From positions 1-25,085 of the forward strand of contig WQRN01000017.1 in NCBI GenBank assembly GCA_009786715.1: a stretch of 25,085 bases of DNA. The letters run 5' to 3'. The notes beneath the pieces are model-generated. The model had not been told where the DNA came from and ran no database searches. It worked only from the letters and a program-made list of their open reading frames with translations. Positions 1 through 8,926 of the stretch are shown in pieces (position 1 is the stretch's first letter; each line of letters starts with the position of its first letter). This DNA comes from Treponema sp. GTDB lineage: Bacteria > Spirochaetota > Spirochaetia > Treponematales > Breznakiellaceae. The translations under genes and the position numbers were made by a program.

Positions 1-57
1 AATAAGAGCCCGGTACAGTTCAAAAAAAGCATCATTGAGAAACTCGTTTTCAGCCAT
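1..57 (-). CDS. N-terminal fragment of unknown protein
   Basis: Only the first 19 codons lie in the window, read leftward from an ATG at 57; the product begins MAENEFLNDAFFELYRAL. There is no Shine-Dalgarno sequence, but a near-consensus promoter sits immediately upstream (TTGACA at 92-87, 17 bases, TATTAT at 69-64), putting the predicted transcription start at or next to the ATG. This is why I accept the start and suspect a leaderless mRNA. Too little is visible to assign a family. Confidence 0.5.
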   Translation of the reverse strand, partial: MAENEFLNDAFFELYRALI

Positions 58-63
58 TATTAT

Positions 64-92
64 ATAATATTTGACTATTTGAAGCCTGTCAA
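64..92 (-). promoter_or_regulatory. Sigma-70 promoter of the leftmost gene
   Basis: On the minus strand: TTGACA (92-87), 17-nt spacer, TATTAT (69-64), then 6 nt to the ATG at 57. The -35 hexamer is consensus and the -10 is close to it. The same -35/-10/ATG geometry recurs at the phosphorylase gene at 24985. Confidence 0.5.
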
Positions 93-109
93 TTGGTATT
101 TCCTGTGTT

Positions 110-139
110 TTGCAATACTTTGTTCTTTTTTAATATAAT
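110..139 (+). promoter_or_regulatory. Probable promoter of the 142-aa gene
   Basis: TTGCAA (110-115), 18-nt spacer, consensus TATAAT (134-139), about 27 bases before the ATG at 167. The sequence match is reasonable but the region is AT-rich, so chance matches are possible. Confidence 0.4.
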
Positions 140-166
140 GTTAAAATAAAGTATGGAAAATCCATT

Positions 167-595
167 ATGACAAACATGAACTTATGCCATTCCCTTTTTT
201 TTAATAAAATTGACAATTTGCCTGTTAAAATGCCGGAAAACGGCGAATTTCTGCTATGTTTTGAATTAAATCCGTCTCAAAGCCGCAATATTGAGCCCGA
301 TCCGGATCATTTTCTGGATAATTTGTTATTTACCGGAGAAAAAATTCAAGATGACCAAGCTCATGAGCTAGTAGAATTGCCTCAGGGGCATTACCTTTTT
401 TCACAGTTTCGCTCGGATGCTGCTTTAGATAGAGATAAATGGCTTGATTTGGCTATTGAACAGCAAAAGGACGGTCTCTGGGAGAGGTATAAATTGACTG
501 ATTTTCTATTTATTCGGTTTTTATACGAAGACGGCGCCTTTGTCACGCAGATTTTTAGAAAGATTACAGATGGTGTCAGTCACATTATAATCTGA
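167..595 (+). CDS. Hypothetical 142-aa protein
   Basis: I do not recognise the family. The product is a soluble-looking, acidic protein with no signal peptide or membrane segment; it is rich in aromatic residues and Asp/Glu and has a FLFIRFLYEDGAF stretch near the C-terminus. ATG at 167 follows a plausible promoter but has only a weak ribosome site (GGA about 12 bases upstream); ATG at 176 is an alternative. Its 3' end overlaps the convergent DUF2259 gene by 11 bases. The last residues (DGVSH) are encoded by a 12-base match to the arm of the REP-like palindrome at 23570, so the C-terminus may have been remodelled by a repeat. Function unknown. Confidence 0.6.
   Translation: MTNMNLCHSLFFNKIDNLPVKMPENGEFLLCFELNPSQSRNIEPDPDHFLDNLLFTGEKIQDDQAHELVELPQGHYLFSQFRSDAALDRDKWLDLAIEQQKDGLWERYKLTDFLFIRFLYEDGAFVTQIFRKITDGVSHIII
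572..583. repeat. Partial copy of the REP-like arm
   Basis: GGTGTCAGTCAC here is identical to the first 12 bases of the 19-bp arm of the inverted repeat at 23570-23646. It lies where two convergent genes meet. No second arm is present nearby. A 12-base exact match between two such spots in 25 kb is unlikely by chance, but this could still be coincidence. Confidence 0.4.
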
Positions 596-1286
596 CGGCT
601 TCTACCATATACCGAATATCGTATCCGTTTTCGGCAACATGGAGCATTTCTATTACAAAAATTATAGAACTGCCCTTTTCGTCTATTAGTACTCTTTTAA
701 TGTTGTATTGGGCTATTTTCTGACGTACAAAACCCGGAGCGCCGACAGTATATGTTTTTACCGGGCTGCCCGGCGAGGTTACCTCAAGGTTGATAAAAAA
801 TTGGGATTTTACATTCTGCCCGGTTCCGGTGATTGTGGGGATCAAATTTGCCTTGTATGATTTGCCGGATAAAAAATCGCGGAAATCGATGCTCTCTCCG
901 CGCGCCGGCGGATTTTCATCTCTTGAGATGTAAAGCGGAAGTCCCTGATTTTGGAAATTGATGCCATGGCGGGCTGAAAGGTTTGAATGGGTGGAAACCA
1001 ATGTATGTAAAACGCCGGATCCGTCCTGACCTGCTCTTATCGGCGCGCTCTGAACGAATGAAGCCCTGCCGTTTGAAACAAATGAATTGCTTGTAACATC
1101 AACTACATATAAATCAGCCCAAGGGCGGAGAGACGGGGATAACACTCCATGCTGCCCAAACATGTATGTTCTTCCGTCTGAAGAAAAACCTAAATCGACA
1201 AAAACAGCCGTATCTCCCGCCCATAGAGCGGAAACGGACGTTAACAGTAAAATCGAGATTATCAATACTGTTTTTCTCAATAACAT
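585..1286 (-). CDS. DUF2259-like predicted secreted protein
   Basis: A 233-aa protein with an N-terminal signal peptide (basic MLLRK, hydrophobic run to about residue 22, cleavage near ALWAG). The mature part opens with GDTAVFVDLGFSSDGRTYMF, which I recognise as resembling DUF2259, a spirochaete-enriched family of predicted periplasmic proteins with no known activity. ATG at 1286 is preceded by AAGGGGA at good spacing, supporting the start. The gene is divergent from the membrane-protein gene at 1365 and converges on the gene at 167 with an 11-base overlap. Location is inferred as periplasmic; the role is unknown. Confidence 0.7.
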   Translation of the reverse strand: MLLRKTVLIISILLLTSVSALWAGDTAVFVDLGFSSDGRTYMFGQHGVLSPSLRPWADLYVVDVTSNSFVSNGRASFVQSAPIRAGQDGSGVLHTLVSTHSNLSARHGINFQNQGLPLYISRDENPPARGESIDFRDFLSGKSYKANLIPTITGTGQNVKSQFFINLEVTSPGSPVKTYTVGAPGFVRQKIAQYNIKRVLIDEKGSSIIFVIEMLHVAENGYDIRYMVEAVRL

Positions 1287-1364
1287 AGAGTTCCCCTTAA
1301 TTCTTATTATCGGTTATACATTTTCCGGCTTGAGATAAAATATCTTATGGGATAAACTTCGGTA

Positions 1365-2192
1365 ATGACGCTTTCCGAGAGAAATACCTTTTTTAAAATC
1401 GGGATCGCCTTTTGCGCGGTATGCACTCTGGCGGTTTTAGGCGCGTCTTTTTTGACGATTTCCATTTATCCCGAAATGGATAAAAGTATCCGCCGGCCGG
1501 CCGGCTTTTTTCATTTTATAACCGGCTTCATGGATAATAATTATTTAGCCGTTAATGTGTCTCTGGCGGCGCTTGTTTTGTTCTCCCTTATCGGGCTTAT
1601 ATTGATTCATTTCTACTTTGAAAGAACATCAGCTCCGGAAATACTGTACATTGCTATTTTCGCGGTTTCCTTTTCCTTTGAAGCAATCCGCCTTATACTG
1701 CCCCTGCAGATAATATTTAATTTTTCGTCTTTTTACGTGCTTATTGCCTCCAGGCTGCTGCTCTTTGCGAGATTTTTAAGCATTTTTTCTCTGTTTGCGG
1801 CTGGTTTATGCGCAGCGGGCATGGAAATACAAAAAACCCGCAATGTCATTTTTGTCATGATCATTGCCGCCTTAATCGTTGTTATGGGCGTGCCCATTGA
1901 TGTGCTTAATTGGGATTCCAGTTTTAACATGGTAAACGGCTATTCATCGCTATTCAGGGTGATTGAATTGATTGCCTTCCTTACCATCATGATTAGTTTT
2001 GTCATTGCGGCAAAAATTCGCGGCACAAAAGAATATCATTATGCCGCGATCGGGATTTTACTGGCTCTTGCCGGCAGGCATGTTCTTTTAACAGCCGATA
2101 CCTGGGTAGGGCCGGTGCTTGGTATTTTATTATTGTCCGTTGGAACAGGGCTTCTCTGTTCCAAATTGCATAAAATCCATCTGTGGTTGTAG
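1365..2192 (+). CDS. Polytopic inner-membrane protein, 7-8 TM
   Basis: 275 residues with about seven or eight hydrophobic segments: near 12-33, 62-82, 92-112, 120-150 (possibly two), 157-175, 195-215, 225-245 and 250-268. The loops are short and there is no enzymatic domain. The architecture is reminiscent of 7TM sensory modules of bacterial receptors, but no output domain is attached and I cannot assign the family. The gene is divergent from the DUF2259 gene and is followed 32 bases later by the secreted protein gene at 2225, so the two may be co-transcribed. Function unknown. Confidence 0.65.
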   Translation: MTLSERNTFFKIGIAFCAVCTLAVLGASFLTISIYPEMDKSIRRPAGFFHFITGFMDNNYLAVNVSLAALVLFSLIGLILIHFYFERTSAPEILYIAIFAVSFSFEAIRLILPLQIIFNFSSFYVLIASRLLLFARFLSIFSLFAAGLCAAGMEIQKTRNVIFVMIIAALIVVMGVPIDVLNWDSSFNMVNGYSSLFRVIELIAFLTIMISFVIAAKIRGTKEYHYAAIGILLALAGRHVLLTADTWVGPVLGILLLSVGTGLLCSKLHKIHLWL

Positions 2193-2224
2193 ATTTTCCG
2201 CTTTCCTGCCGAAAATAAATAACA

Positions 2225-3253
2225 ATGCTTTCTATAAAAAAAGTCTTTTGTTTTGTGGTATTTTTCTCTTTGTTTTTATGTTTCTTTCCGCATGTCTTTG
2301 CCGCATCAGGCGAAGGTCTTTCTATAGACGCTGACATTGCCGCAAAAAGCGCTCCGCTTTTCCCTCACATGCTTTTTACTGACGCTGTAAACAACTGGAA
2401 GAAAACCGAGAACTCGCGTCCCTACTGGGTAAACACCATGGAAGAAGCGGAAACTGTTAAACGTCTGGCGGATGATCAGGTTTCTTTTTTGCTAAATAAC
2501 GACGTTCTCGCATACTACGGACATCCAAGTTCGCGTAACATGGGAATTTTGGGACGTTACTCGATAGAAGAGCTGGATCGATTGTTAGCCGCTCTTGCGC
2601 AGGAATATGAATCAGTCAGCGGCGGGCGCGGGGTGCGAAAAGCTTTTTATTTAATTTACGGAACGGTATGGCCGCAGGGTGAGATAGGGATAATCAACCA
2701 CAATACTCTTATGCGTTACATAGACTACGGAATAAAAAACGATGTTTTGGTTTTTATAGATCATCAAATCGGACGCTACGATCCGTATGATTCACTCAGA
2801 AAAATGCTGCCGTATCTTCGTTATCCAAACGTGCATCTTGCTCTTGATCCCGAATGGCGCACCAACACGCCCATGGAAAACCTCGGCAGTCTGACAGGTG
2901 AAGAGATAAACATGGCTCAAAAAATAATGGAAGACTACATCATCGAAAATAACATCCCCGGCGAGCGCATGCTTGTGATTCATCAATTCAATCATGTGAT
3001 GATAAAAAACAGACCGGCTATAAGATCGGATTTTAACAGAGTCAGACTGGTTCACTGCGCCGACGGCTTCGGCGCTCCCGTTTTAAAACGCCAGTCTTAC
3101 AACTACAACGCTCTTGCCTCCAATATGCCGATCAAAGCCTTCAAACTATTTTACAATTTCGGTATCCCCGGCGCCGGTTATGACGATCCGATTATGTCTC
3201 CGCAGGATGTTTATAATCTTACGCCGAGACCTTATATTATTATGTATCAGTGA
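2225..3253 (+). CDS. Secreted barrel-like protein, possible hydrolase fold
   Basis: 342 residues with a clear signal peptide (hydrophobic 6-24, cleavage near HVFAAS). The mature part has regularly spaced short beta-like runs each followed by a helix: VLAYYGHP with NMGILG, KAFYLIYGTVWPQGE, DVLVFIDHQIG, NVHLALDPEW, MLVIHQFNH and VRLVHCADGFG. This is the pattern of a TIM-barrel protein, with conserved-looking D/E/H residues at strand ends (DHQ, DPEW, HQFNH) that could form an active site. No named family is certain; a carbohydrate- or cell-envelope-acting hydrolase is a guess. No strong ribosome site precedes the ATG. It converges with the WecG-like gene, separated by 19 bases. Confidence 0.6.
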   Translation: MLSIKKVFCFVVFFSLFLCFFPHVFAASGEGLSIDADIAAKSAPLFPHMLFTDAVNNWKKTENSRPYWVNTMEEAETVKRLADDQVSFLLNNDVLAYYGHPSSRNMGILGRYSIEELDRLLAALAQEYESVSGGRGVRKAFYLIYGTVWPQGEIGIINHNTLMRYIDYGIKNDVLVFIDHQIGRYDPYDSLRKMLPYLRYPNVHLALDPEWRTNTPMENLGSLTGEEINMAQKIMEDYIIENNIPGERMLVIHQFNHVMIKNRPAIRSDFNRVRLVHCADGFGAPVLKRQSYNYNALASNMPIKAFKLFYNFGIPGAGYDDPIMSPQDVYNLTPRPYIIMYQ

Positions 3254-3272
3254 TTATAAAAGCGGCGTATTC

Positions 3273-4055
3273 TCATTTCACAAATAACTTGTAAAAGAGC
3301 AGAACGAAATTATATCCCATATATGGGAAGATTCTGAACAGTTTAAAGGGATTTTGGAAGCAGTAGCCTACCCATTCCAAGCCTGAATTGAACGCTCTGC
3401 GCGACGGGTGTTTTTTCTTTTCGGCGAAAACATCGAAAATGTCGCTGCACCAGAGCCTTAGGCCGTTTCCAAGAGAGGCGTTATTTTTGGCGATCCAGCG
3501 TTCGCTGCCGCGGATGCCTTTTCCGGCAAGCAGAAGAGAAGGAGACGCTTTTTTTATCGCTTTTGTAATTGTGGATTCTTCGTAGCGTTTGAAATAGCCG
3601 GGGAAGCGGCCGACAATGCGCAGACGCGGAAATGTCTGCCTTATGTTTTGTTCAGTTTTTAAAAGAATTTTTCTTTTGCTGCCAAGAAGATAGCAGGAGA
3701 ACTCGCGGCTTTCCAGAGTTGTAAGGGTGCTGATTATAAAATCGAAGGGCATATAGCGGTATGCTTTTTTTCCTGTAAGGAATTTGATGCCGCTTATTAA
3801 ACTTTTTGAAATTGGAATTACAAGAGAAGCTCTTGTAACATAACTGCGGTATTCGCCGCTTCTTCGCGCGCGCAAAAGATCCCACAACGACAGAAGAACA
3901 ATGTTATGTTCTTTTCCTTCTTTTAAAAGTTCGTATATTACATCACTGAGCTGATCCGGCGCGACAATATCAATCGGGACTTTAATAAGACTTATGCGCT
4001 GCCGGATTTCGCCGGTTTGTTCAGTCTCTGAAGTCAGGCTTGTTTCAATTCCCAC
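3273..4055 (-). CDS. Diverged WecG/TagA/CpsF-family protein
   Basis: 260 residues with the WecG/TagA/CpsF glycosyltransferase layout: IKVPIDIVAPDQL at the N-terminus, the central LLGSKRKILLKTEQNIRQ block and the IVGRFPGYFK block, and a basic C-terminal tail (KLFRIFPYMGYNFVLLFYKL) suited to membrane association. Family members transfer ManNAc-type sugars to a lipid-linked acceptor. Here the usual catalytic PDG segment reads PIS (81-83), the T-x-N segment reads S-L-W (56-58), and the usual G-(S/T)-D reads PFD. It is therefore probably altered in activity or a pseudoenzyme. Start is GTG at 4055 with GGAG 8 bases upstream, overlapping the end of the RsmE gene by 22 bases, which suggests translational coupling. 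Confidence 0.75.
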   Translation of the reverse strand: MGIETSLTSETEQTGEIRQRISLIKVPIDIVAPDQLSDVIYELLKEGKEHNIVLLSLWDLLRARRSGEYRSYVTRASLVIPISKSLISGIKFLTGKKAYRYMPFDFIISTLTTLESREFSCYLLGSKRKILLKTEQNIRQTFPRLRIVGRFPGYFKRYEESTITKAIKKASPSLLLAGKGIRGSERWIAKNNASLGNGLRLWCSDIFDVFAEKKKHPSRRAFNSGLEWVGYCFQNPFKLFRIFPYMGYNFVLLFYKLFVK

Positions 4056-4825
4056 GTATTCTTCTCCAATAACAGAACGCGAATTGCCGCCGCGCAGTAA
4101 AGAGCGGCCGTTTCTGTCCGTAAAATCGAATCTCCGATGGTCAGCGGTTTAAAACCATTCTCCAAAAAGAGCGCTGCCTCTTTATCGGAAAAACCTCCTT
4201 CCGGCCCGACAGCCAGAACTGCAGTTTTAGGTACATTATAAAGATACCTGTGAAGGCTTTCCTGTTCAAGTCCCTGATGATGAAACAATATCCCCAGAGC
4301 GCCGTCGTTCTTCAGTTCATTCCAGAATTCAAACAGTTCATTTATTGTTAGCGGTTTATGAAGGCTTGTAGAAATTCGCGAGCCGCTTTGCTGCCTTGCT
4401 TCTTTAATTATTTTATCCCAGCGCGTAAATTTTTGGCTCTCCGCGCTTATTTTTTTTGCGACCGAAAATTCCGACACAAATGGAACAATCTCTGTAATGC
4501 CTCCTTCCGCCGCCTGCCTCACAATCAAATCCATTTTATCGCCTTTTGGCAAAGATTGAAACAAAATTATCGGCGGAATGGAAACCGCGTCTTCGCGTCC
4601 TTGCGAGGGAACTTTGGAATCGATATCATACACACATTTACCTGTTAGCAGATCACGAGTAATTGTTTTAATTTGTATCTGTGTTTCTCCGCCGTCCGGC
4701 AGCCGCGCTGTGAAAAATTCTCCAGTTGCAAGGCGCCGGACGCGGACAAGGTAATGGTAATCATCTCCGTCAACTTGGATGTTACCGTCTGAGTCCGGCT
4801 CTTTACTTAATAAAAACTGCTTCAC
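4034..4825 (-). CDS. rsmE: 16S rRNA m3U1498 methyltransferase
   Basis: 263 residues with the full RsmE architecture: an N-terminal PUA-like part (HYLVRVRRLATGE, about 24-36), then a SPOUT domain with PKGDKMDLIVRQAAEGG (93-109), KEARQQSGS (141-149) and the SAM-binding trefoil-knot motifs AVGPEGGFSDKE (205-216) and ILRTETAAL (234-242). It methylates N3 of U1498 in 16S rRNA using S-adenosylmethionine, in the assembled 30S subunit. Start is GTG at 4825, with only a weak ribosome site. It lies 16 bases after the protease gene and overlaps the WecG-like gene, so the three are probably one transcript. Length is typical. Confidence 0.93.
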   Translation of the reverse strand: MKQFLLSKEPDSDGNIQVDGDDYHYLVRVRRLATGEFFTARLPDGGETQIQIKTITRDLLTGKCVYDIDSKVPSQGREDAVSIPPIILFQSLPKGDKMDLIVRQAAEGGITEIVPFVSEFSVAKKISAESQKFTRWDKIIKEARQQSGSRISTSLHKPLTINELFEFWNELKNDGALGILFHHQGLEQESLHRYLYNVPKTAVLAVGPEGGFSDKEAALFLENGFKPLTIGDSILRTETAALYCAAAIRVLLLEKNTWELKQA

Positions 4826-4841
4826 CTTTCAAACTCGTCAA

Positions 4842-6338
4842 TTACGAAGCGATAGCGATATTTTCCTGTTCCGCTTCTTCCTGCAAAACTTTTAAAGATT
4901 TTGCGTTTTTCAGCAGGTTGTTATAATCACCGCTTTTTAAAATGTTCATCGCTTCCTGTAATTGGATATCGTATTCCAGATCATAAACGGGGGCAATGAT
5001 CGTTCTGTTCAATTCGTTTCTGATAAGCCTTTTAAGTAATGGCAGATTAAGGTGGTATTCGCTTTCCAGAGATTTCGCGAATGTTTCAACCTGCGCCGTT
5101 GTCGCTTTCGGATTCTTTTCCACAAACGCCGGAATTCTGTTTGCGTTTATCAGCTTGTTCAATTTTTCAGCGTCTTCTTCCGAATACTCCGGGAACTTAA
5201 CTTCGCGATCCGGCGGAATTCCGATTTTATCAATATTAACGTCGCTCGGCGTGTAGTAACGCGCTGTTGTTATTTTGAAACCGGTGCCGCTTAACGGATA
5301 AACCTGCTGCACCGATCCCTTGCCGTAAGTGTTTTCGCCTACTAAATACGCTCTTCCGCGATCCTTCAGCGCGCCCGCGACAATTTCCGAGGCGGAAGCG
5401 GAACCTCTGTTTATCAAAACAATGACGGGAATTTCAGGCGGAACGAGCATCGATCTCCTTGCGTTAAAATCGCGGTTTTCTGTCGGGATTCTAGATCGTG
5501 TGCGGACAACAAGCCCTCCGTCCAGAAAGAGATTCGCAATGTCAACGGCGGAGTCTAAACGTCCTCCGTAATTGTTCCTTAAATCCAGTATCAAACTTTT
5601 ATAATTATTCGCGCGGAACTCGCCGATTGCTTCTCTGGATCTGTCCGCTGAAAACGGAGTGAACGTAAGTAATTTTAAATAACCCGTGTTGCCGATCATC
5701 GCGTGTTTAACGGTCGGCACTTCGATTATCGCTCTGGTTAATGTAACCGGAAACTCCATTTTTTCACCGCGCCTGATGATCAGCTTTACGCTCTCACCCG
5801 GCGTTCCTCTCAGCATGGCAAGCACTTCATCCATGGTGATGGTTTCAGTCGGTATCCCGTCTATATCGATTATAAAATCGCCGGGACTTATTCCGGCGCG
5901 CCAGCCCGGCGTATCCTCAATCGGGGAGGCAACCTCAACCCACATTGGTTTTCCGTCGGGGCGCGGCACAACCGCCTTGGTAATATTCAGCCCGACACCC
6001 CCAAAACTTCCCTGGGTTGTATCGGTTAAATCGCTCATATCGGATTCTGTTAAAAATGTCGAATACGGGTCTTCCAATGAATTGAACATTCCGTTCATCG
6101 CGCCTTCGAAAAGCACTTTAGGATCGACTTCATCTACATAACTACGGGTAATAAAGTCAAATACATTCTGTATTAAATTTGTATAATTGCGTACCTGAGC
6201 CTGGGTATTTCCTGCCCCGGACTGGTTTCCCTGAGCGGAGGCTCCGGGAATTAAAGCAAAAGTGAATAATAAGCCGAATATAACGGTTGCGGTAATCCAC
6301 ACCCATGTAAAAGGCGTTTTTTTATACTTTATATCCAT
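4842..6338 (-). CDS. ctpA: C-terminal processing protease, S41 family
   Basis: 498 residues from ATG 6338, chosen over an upstream in-frame start because AGGAG lies 5 bases before it and a signal/anchor begins at once (hydrophobic 11-33). Order: N-terminal cap with the SYVDEVDP and EDPYSTFL segments, PDZ domain about 112-200 (SFGGVGLNI, GDFIIDIDG), then the S41 core. Ser315 in GSASASEI, Lys340 in NTYGKGSVQ and Gln344 match the Ser-Lys(-Gln) catalytic site of CtpA/CtpB. It should act in the periplasm, trimming C-termini of envelope proteins. A helical C-terminal extension (about 385-498) is present. It is the first gene of a leftward set with RsmE and the WecG-like protein, and is divergent from the cyclase gene by 50 bases. 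Confidence 0.93.
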   Translation of the reverse strand: MDIKYKKTPFTWVWITATVIFGLLFTFALIPGASAQGNQSGAGNTQAQVRNYTNLIQNVFDFITRSYVDEVDPKVLFEGAMNGMFNSLEDPYSTFLTESDMSDLTDTTQGSFGGVGLNITKAVVPRPDGKPMWVEVASPIEDTPGWRAGISPGDFIIDIDGIPTETITMDEVLAMLRGTPGESVKLIIRRGEKMEFPVTLTRAIIEVPTVKHAMIGNTGYLKLLTFTPFSADRSREAIGEFRANNYKSLILDLRNNYGGRLDSAVDIANLFLDGGLVVRTRSRIPTENRDFNARRSMLVPPEIPVIVLINRGSASASEIVAGALKDRGRAYLVGENTYGKGSVQQVYPLSGTGFKITTARYYTPSDVNIDKIGIPPDREVKFPEYSEEDAEKLNKLINANRIPAFVEKNPKATTAQVETFAKSLESEYHLNLPLLKRLIRNELNRTIIAPVYDLEYDIQLQEAMNILKSGDYNNLLKNAKSLKVLQEEAEQENIAIAS

Positions 6339-6388
6339 AATAACTCCTGTTATAATTATGATATATTTCAAGTAAAAAGGGTAGTAAC

Positions 6389-8881
6389 ATGGCAAAGAAG
6401 AAACAATTAAAAAAACAACTCATCGCGTTAATAATTACAGGTCTGGTTTTTATAACTATTGCCGGCCTGCATTTGCTGGGGGTTTTCAATTTTCTGGAAT
6501 ACAAATCCTATGATATGAGGGTTTTGTTCTGGGCTGATTCAACGCTCAGCAAAGGTTCGGATGAAATCATTTTGATTTTTCTGGATCAGGACAGCATCGA
6601 CTGGGCTCAGCAGGATCGCGGCTGGGGATGGCCGTGGCCGAGGCAGGCTTATGCCGAAATGGTAAATTACATGAATCAGAGCGGCGCTAAATCGATGGCA
6701 TTCGATGTTATTTTTTCTGAGCCGTCTGTATACCGCAACGCGAGGCAGGATGAAATTATAGATAACGCGGTAAGAGAGCTGGAAGAAGCGGAAGCGCAAA
6801 ACGCTTTAACTCCTTCGGCTCTGCGAAGCACGCAGTCAAGAGCGGAAAGAAGCGCAGGCGCCGACGGTCAACCCCGCGTGAGCGGCGCGGGAAGGTCCGC
6901 GTTCAGAACGGCGATTGAAGCGCTTCACAGTTTGAGCGCCAGAGAGGACGACGGCTCGTTCATTAACGCGTCAAAAAATTTCGGCCGCGTTGTGCAGACT
7001 ATCATGTTCAGTTCCCAGTCAGGCAGTTATTTCTCATGGCCCGGCGGATTAAATTCGCCGTTATTCGAACTTTCAAATTTTGATTCGATACTGGAACGTT
7101 TCAGCGTTGGAGAAGATGAACAGGCGATTTTCCCAATCGAAGGAATAAGGGAGGCGGCAGGCGCTCTTGGAAGCGTAACAGGCATACCGGATTCTGATGG
7201 TATCATCCGCAGGTTAAGGCCGTTCACTTTATTTGACGGCAGAGCTGTTCCGGGGCTTTCCTGCGCTTCGCTTGTTGTTTCCGGTAAAGACCGCCGGCTT
7301 TCTTTTGACAATAAAACAAACATTATTGACTGGGAAGGAGTCTCCATTCCTGTAGATAAAAATGGTTTTGCGCTTCTTCGCTACAGGGGAGATTTACAGG
7401 CTAAATATTTTCCATACAGGGCGATGGATGTTCTGTTAAGCGCGCAGGCTCAGGCAGAAGGCAGGGAGCTGGAGTTCGGGCAGTATATGACAAAATCAGG
7501 CAGTTTGTGGAATATGCTTACGCCCGAAAACTTTGAAGAAAAATATGTGTTTATAGGTTATAACGCGCAGGGGCTTTTTGATATTTTCAGCACGCCTATT
7601 TCTTCCGTATATCCCGGAGTAGGTTGTCACATAACTATGCTGGATAATATATTAAACGACGATTTTGTCCGTCAAAGCAGCCAGAGAGCGAACCTGCTTG
7701 TTCTTTTTGCGGTTGTTATTTTAATTGTCTTTCTTACTATTTTTTCACATCGTATTACATTATCAATTGCGGGCACGATTATTGCTTTCATTTTGATTGT
7801 TGTGGGCAGTTTTTTCTTCTATCAATACGGCGGCCTTTGGATACCTATGGTAACATATCTTGCCGGAACGCTTGCCGCTTTTGTGACTGTGACTCTTTAC
7901 AATTACGCGACAGAGGGCAGTCAGAAACGCTTTATTAAATCCGCGTTCTCGCAGTACCTGTCGCCGAAAGTTGTAGATCAGCTCATCCTCGATCCTTCTC
8001 AATTAAAACTCGGCGGCGAAAAAAGAGAAATGACTGCCATCTTTACGGATATCCGCGCGTTTTCAACTTTCTCCGAAGCGTTGGGAGACCCGGCTAAACT
8101 TGTAGAGCTGCTTAACTTCTATCTTACAAAGATGAGCAATATCGTTCTTGATAATCAAGGAACAATTGACAAATACGAAGGCGACGCGATCATCGCCTTT
8201 TTCGGCGCGCCGATTCATTTTGATAATCATGCGTCTCTTGCGTGCAAAGCGGTTATTAAGATGAAAAAAGCGGAAGCGGATATCAACCGCGAAGCGCTGT
8301 CATTGGGGCTTATCACGCCCGGAGTAATGCAGGCCATGGCAAAGAAAGGCGTAATCAAAAGCGTTGATGATCCCAGCCCGATATTTACGCGGCTCGGCGT
8401 TAACACGGGAGACATGGTCGTAGGCAACATGGGCACGCCCAACAAGATGGACTATACAATCATGGGGAACGCGGTTAACCTTGCGGCGCGGCTTGAAGGC
8501 GTAAACAAGCAGTATGATACGGGCGGCATTTTAATCAGCGAGTACACAAGAGCCCATATCGGAAATGAGTTTGTCCTGAGACCTTTAAGCAGGGTAAGGG
8601 TTGTCGGCATTAATACGCCGCTGCGCCTTTATGAGCTTTTGGATATTGCTGAAGAAGCGCCGCCTGAGCTTATTGAAATGGTAAAAAACTGGGAGCAGGC
8701 GTTCAAATTATACGAAAACAAGGAATTTTCGGCTGCCCTTAGCATTTTCCAGACCATTTGCGTGAAAAACGATGCTGATATGGCGGCGAAAAAGTACTTT
8801 AAAAGGTGCGAAAAATTCATCACTTCGCCGCCGGATGATAAAATATGGGACGATGGAGTGGATAATTTAACGGAAAAGTGA
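6389..8881 (+). CDS. CHASE2-domain adenylate cyclase
   Basis: 830 residues. Order: N-terminal TM (about 10-33), extracellular CHASE2 sensor (about 35-425, with DQDSIDWAQ and YPGVGCHITMLDNIL), three TM helices (about 434-452, 457-477, 484-504), then a class III cyclase domain (about 545-750). Metal-binding Asp554 (FTDIRAFS) and Asp599 (YEGDAI), Lys595 and Thr690 at base-recognition positions, and Asn697/Arg701 (GNAVNLAARLE) are all present, so it should be active and make cAMP. A helical C-terminal tail follows. Oddities are a charged low-complexity insert in CHASE2 (about 115-195) and a roughly 30-residue insert in the cyclase core (about 630-660). It heads an operon with the SH3-like and M48 genes. 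Confidence 0.9.
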   Translation: MAKKKQLKKQLIALIITGLVFITIAGLHLLGVFNFLEYKSYDMRVLFWADSTLSKGSDEIILIFLDQDSIDWAQQDRGWGWPWPRQAYAEMVNYMNQSGAKSMAFDVIFSEPSVYRNARQDEIIDNAVRELEEAEAQNALTPSALRSTQSRAERSAGADGQPRVSGAGRSAFRTAIEALHSLSAREDDGSFINASKNFGRVVQTIMFSSQSGSYFSWPGGLNSPLFELSNFDSILERFSVGEDEQAIFPIEGIREAAGALGSVTGIPDSDGIIRRLRPFTLFDGRAVPGLSCASLVVSGKDRRLSFDNKTNIIDWEGVSIPVDKNGFALLRYRGDLQAKYFPYRAMDVLLSAQAQAEGRELEFGQYMTKSGSLWNMLTPENFEEKYVFIGYNAQGLFDIFSTPISSVYPGVGCHITMLDNILNDDFVRQSSQRANLLVLFAVVILIVFLTIFSHRITLSIAGTIIAFILIVVGSFFFYQYGGLWIPMVTYLAGTLAAFVTVTLYNYATEGSQKRFIKSAFSQYLSPKVVDQLILDPSQLKLGGEKREMTAIFTDIRAFSTFSEALGDPAKLVELLNFYLTKMSNIVLDNQGTIDKYEGDAIIAFFGAPIHFDNHASLACKAVIKMKKAEADINREALSLGLITPGVMQAMAKKGVIKSVDDPSPIFTRLGVNTGDMVVGNMGTPNKMDYTIMGNAVNLAARLEGVNKQYDTGGILISEYTRAHIGNEFVLRPLSRVRVVGINTPLRLYELLDIAEEAPPELIEMVKNWEQAFKLYENKEFSAALSIFQTICVKNDADMAAKKYFKRCEKFITSPPDDKIWDDGVDNLTEK

Positions 8882-8926
8882 TATAAATAATATAGGGCAG
8901 TTATTTGCCTTAAAAGAGGTACAGAA

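Noticed and set aside
5686..6141. 151-codon plus-strand ORF
   Set aside because: Antisense shadow of the CtpA protease gene, whose motifs are unambiguous.
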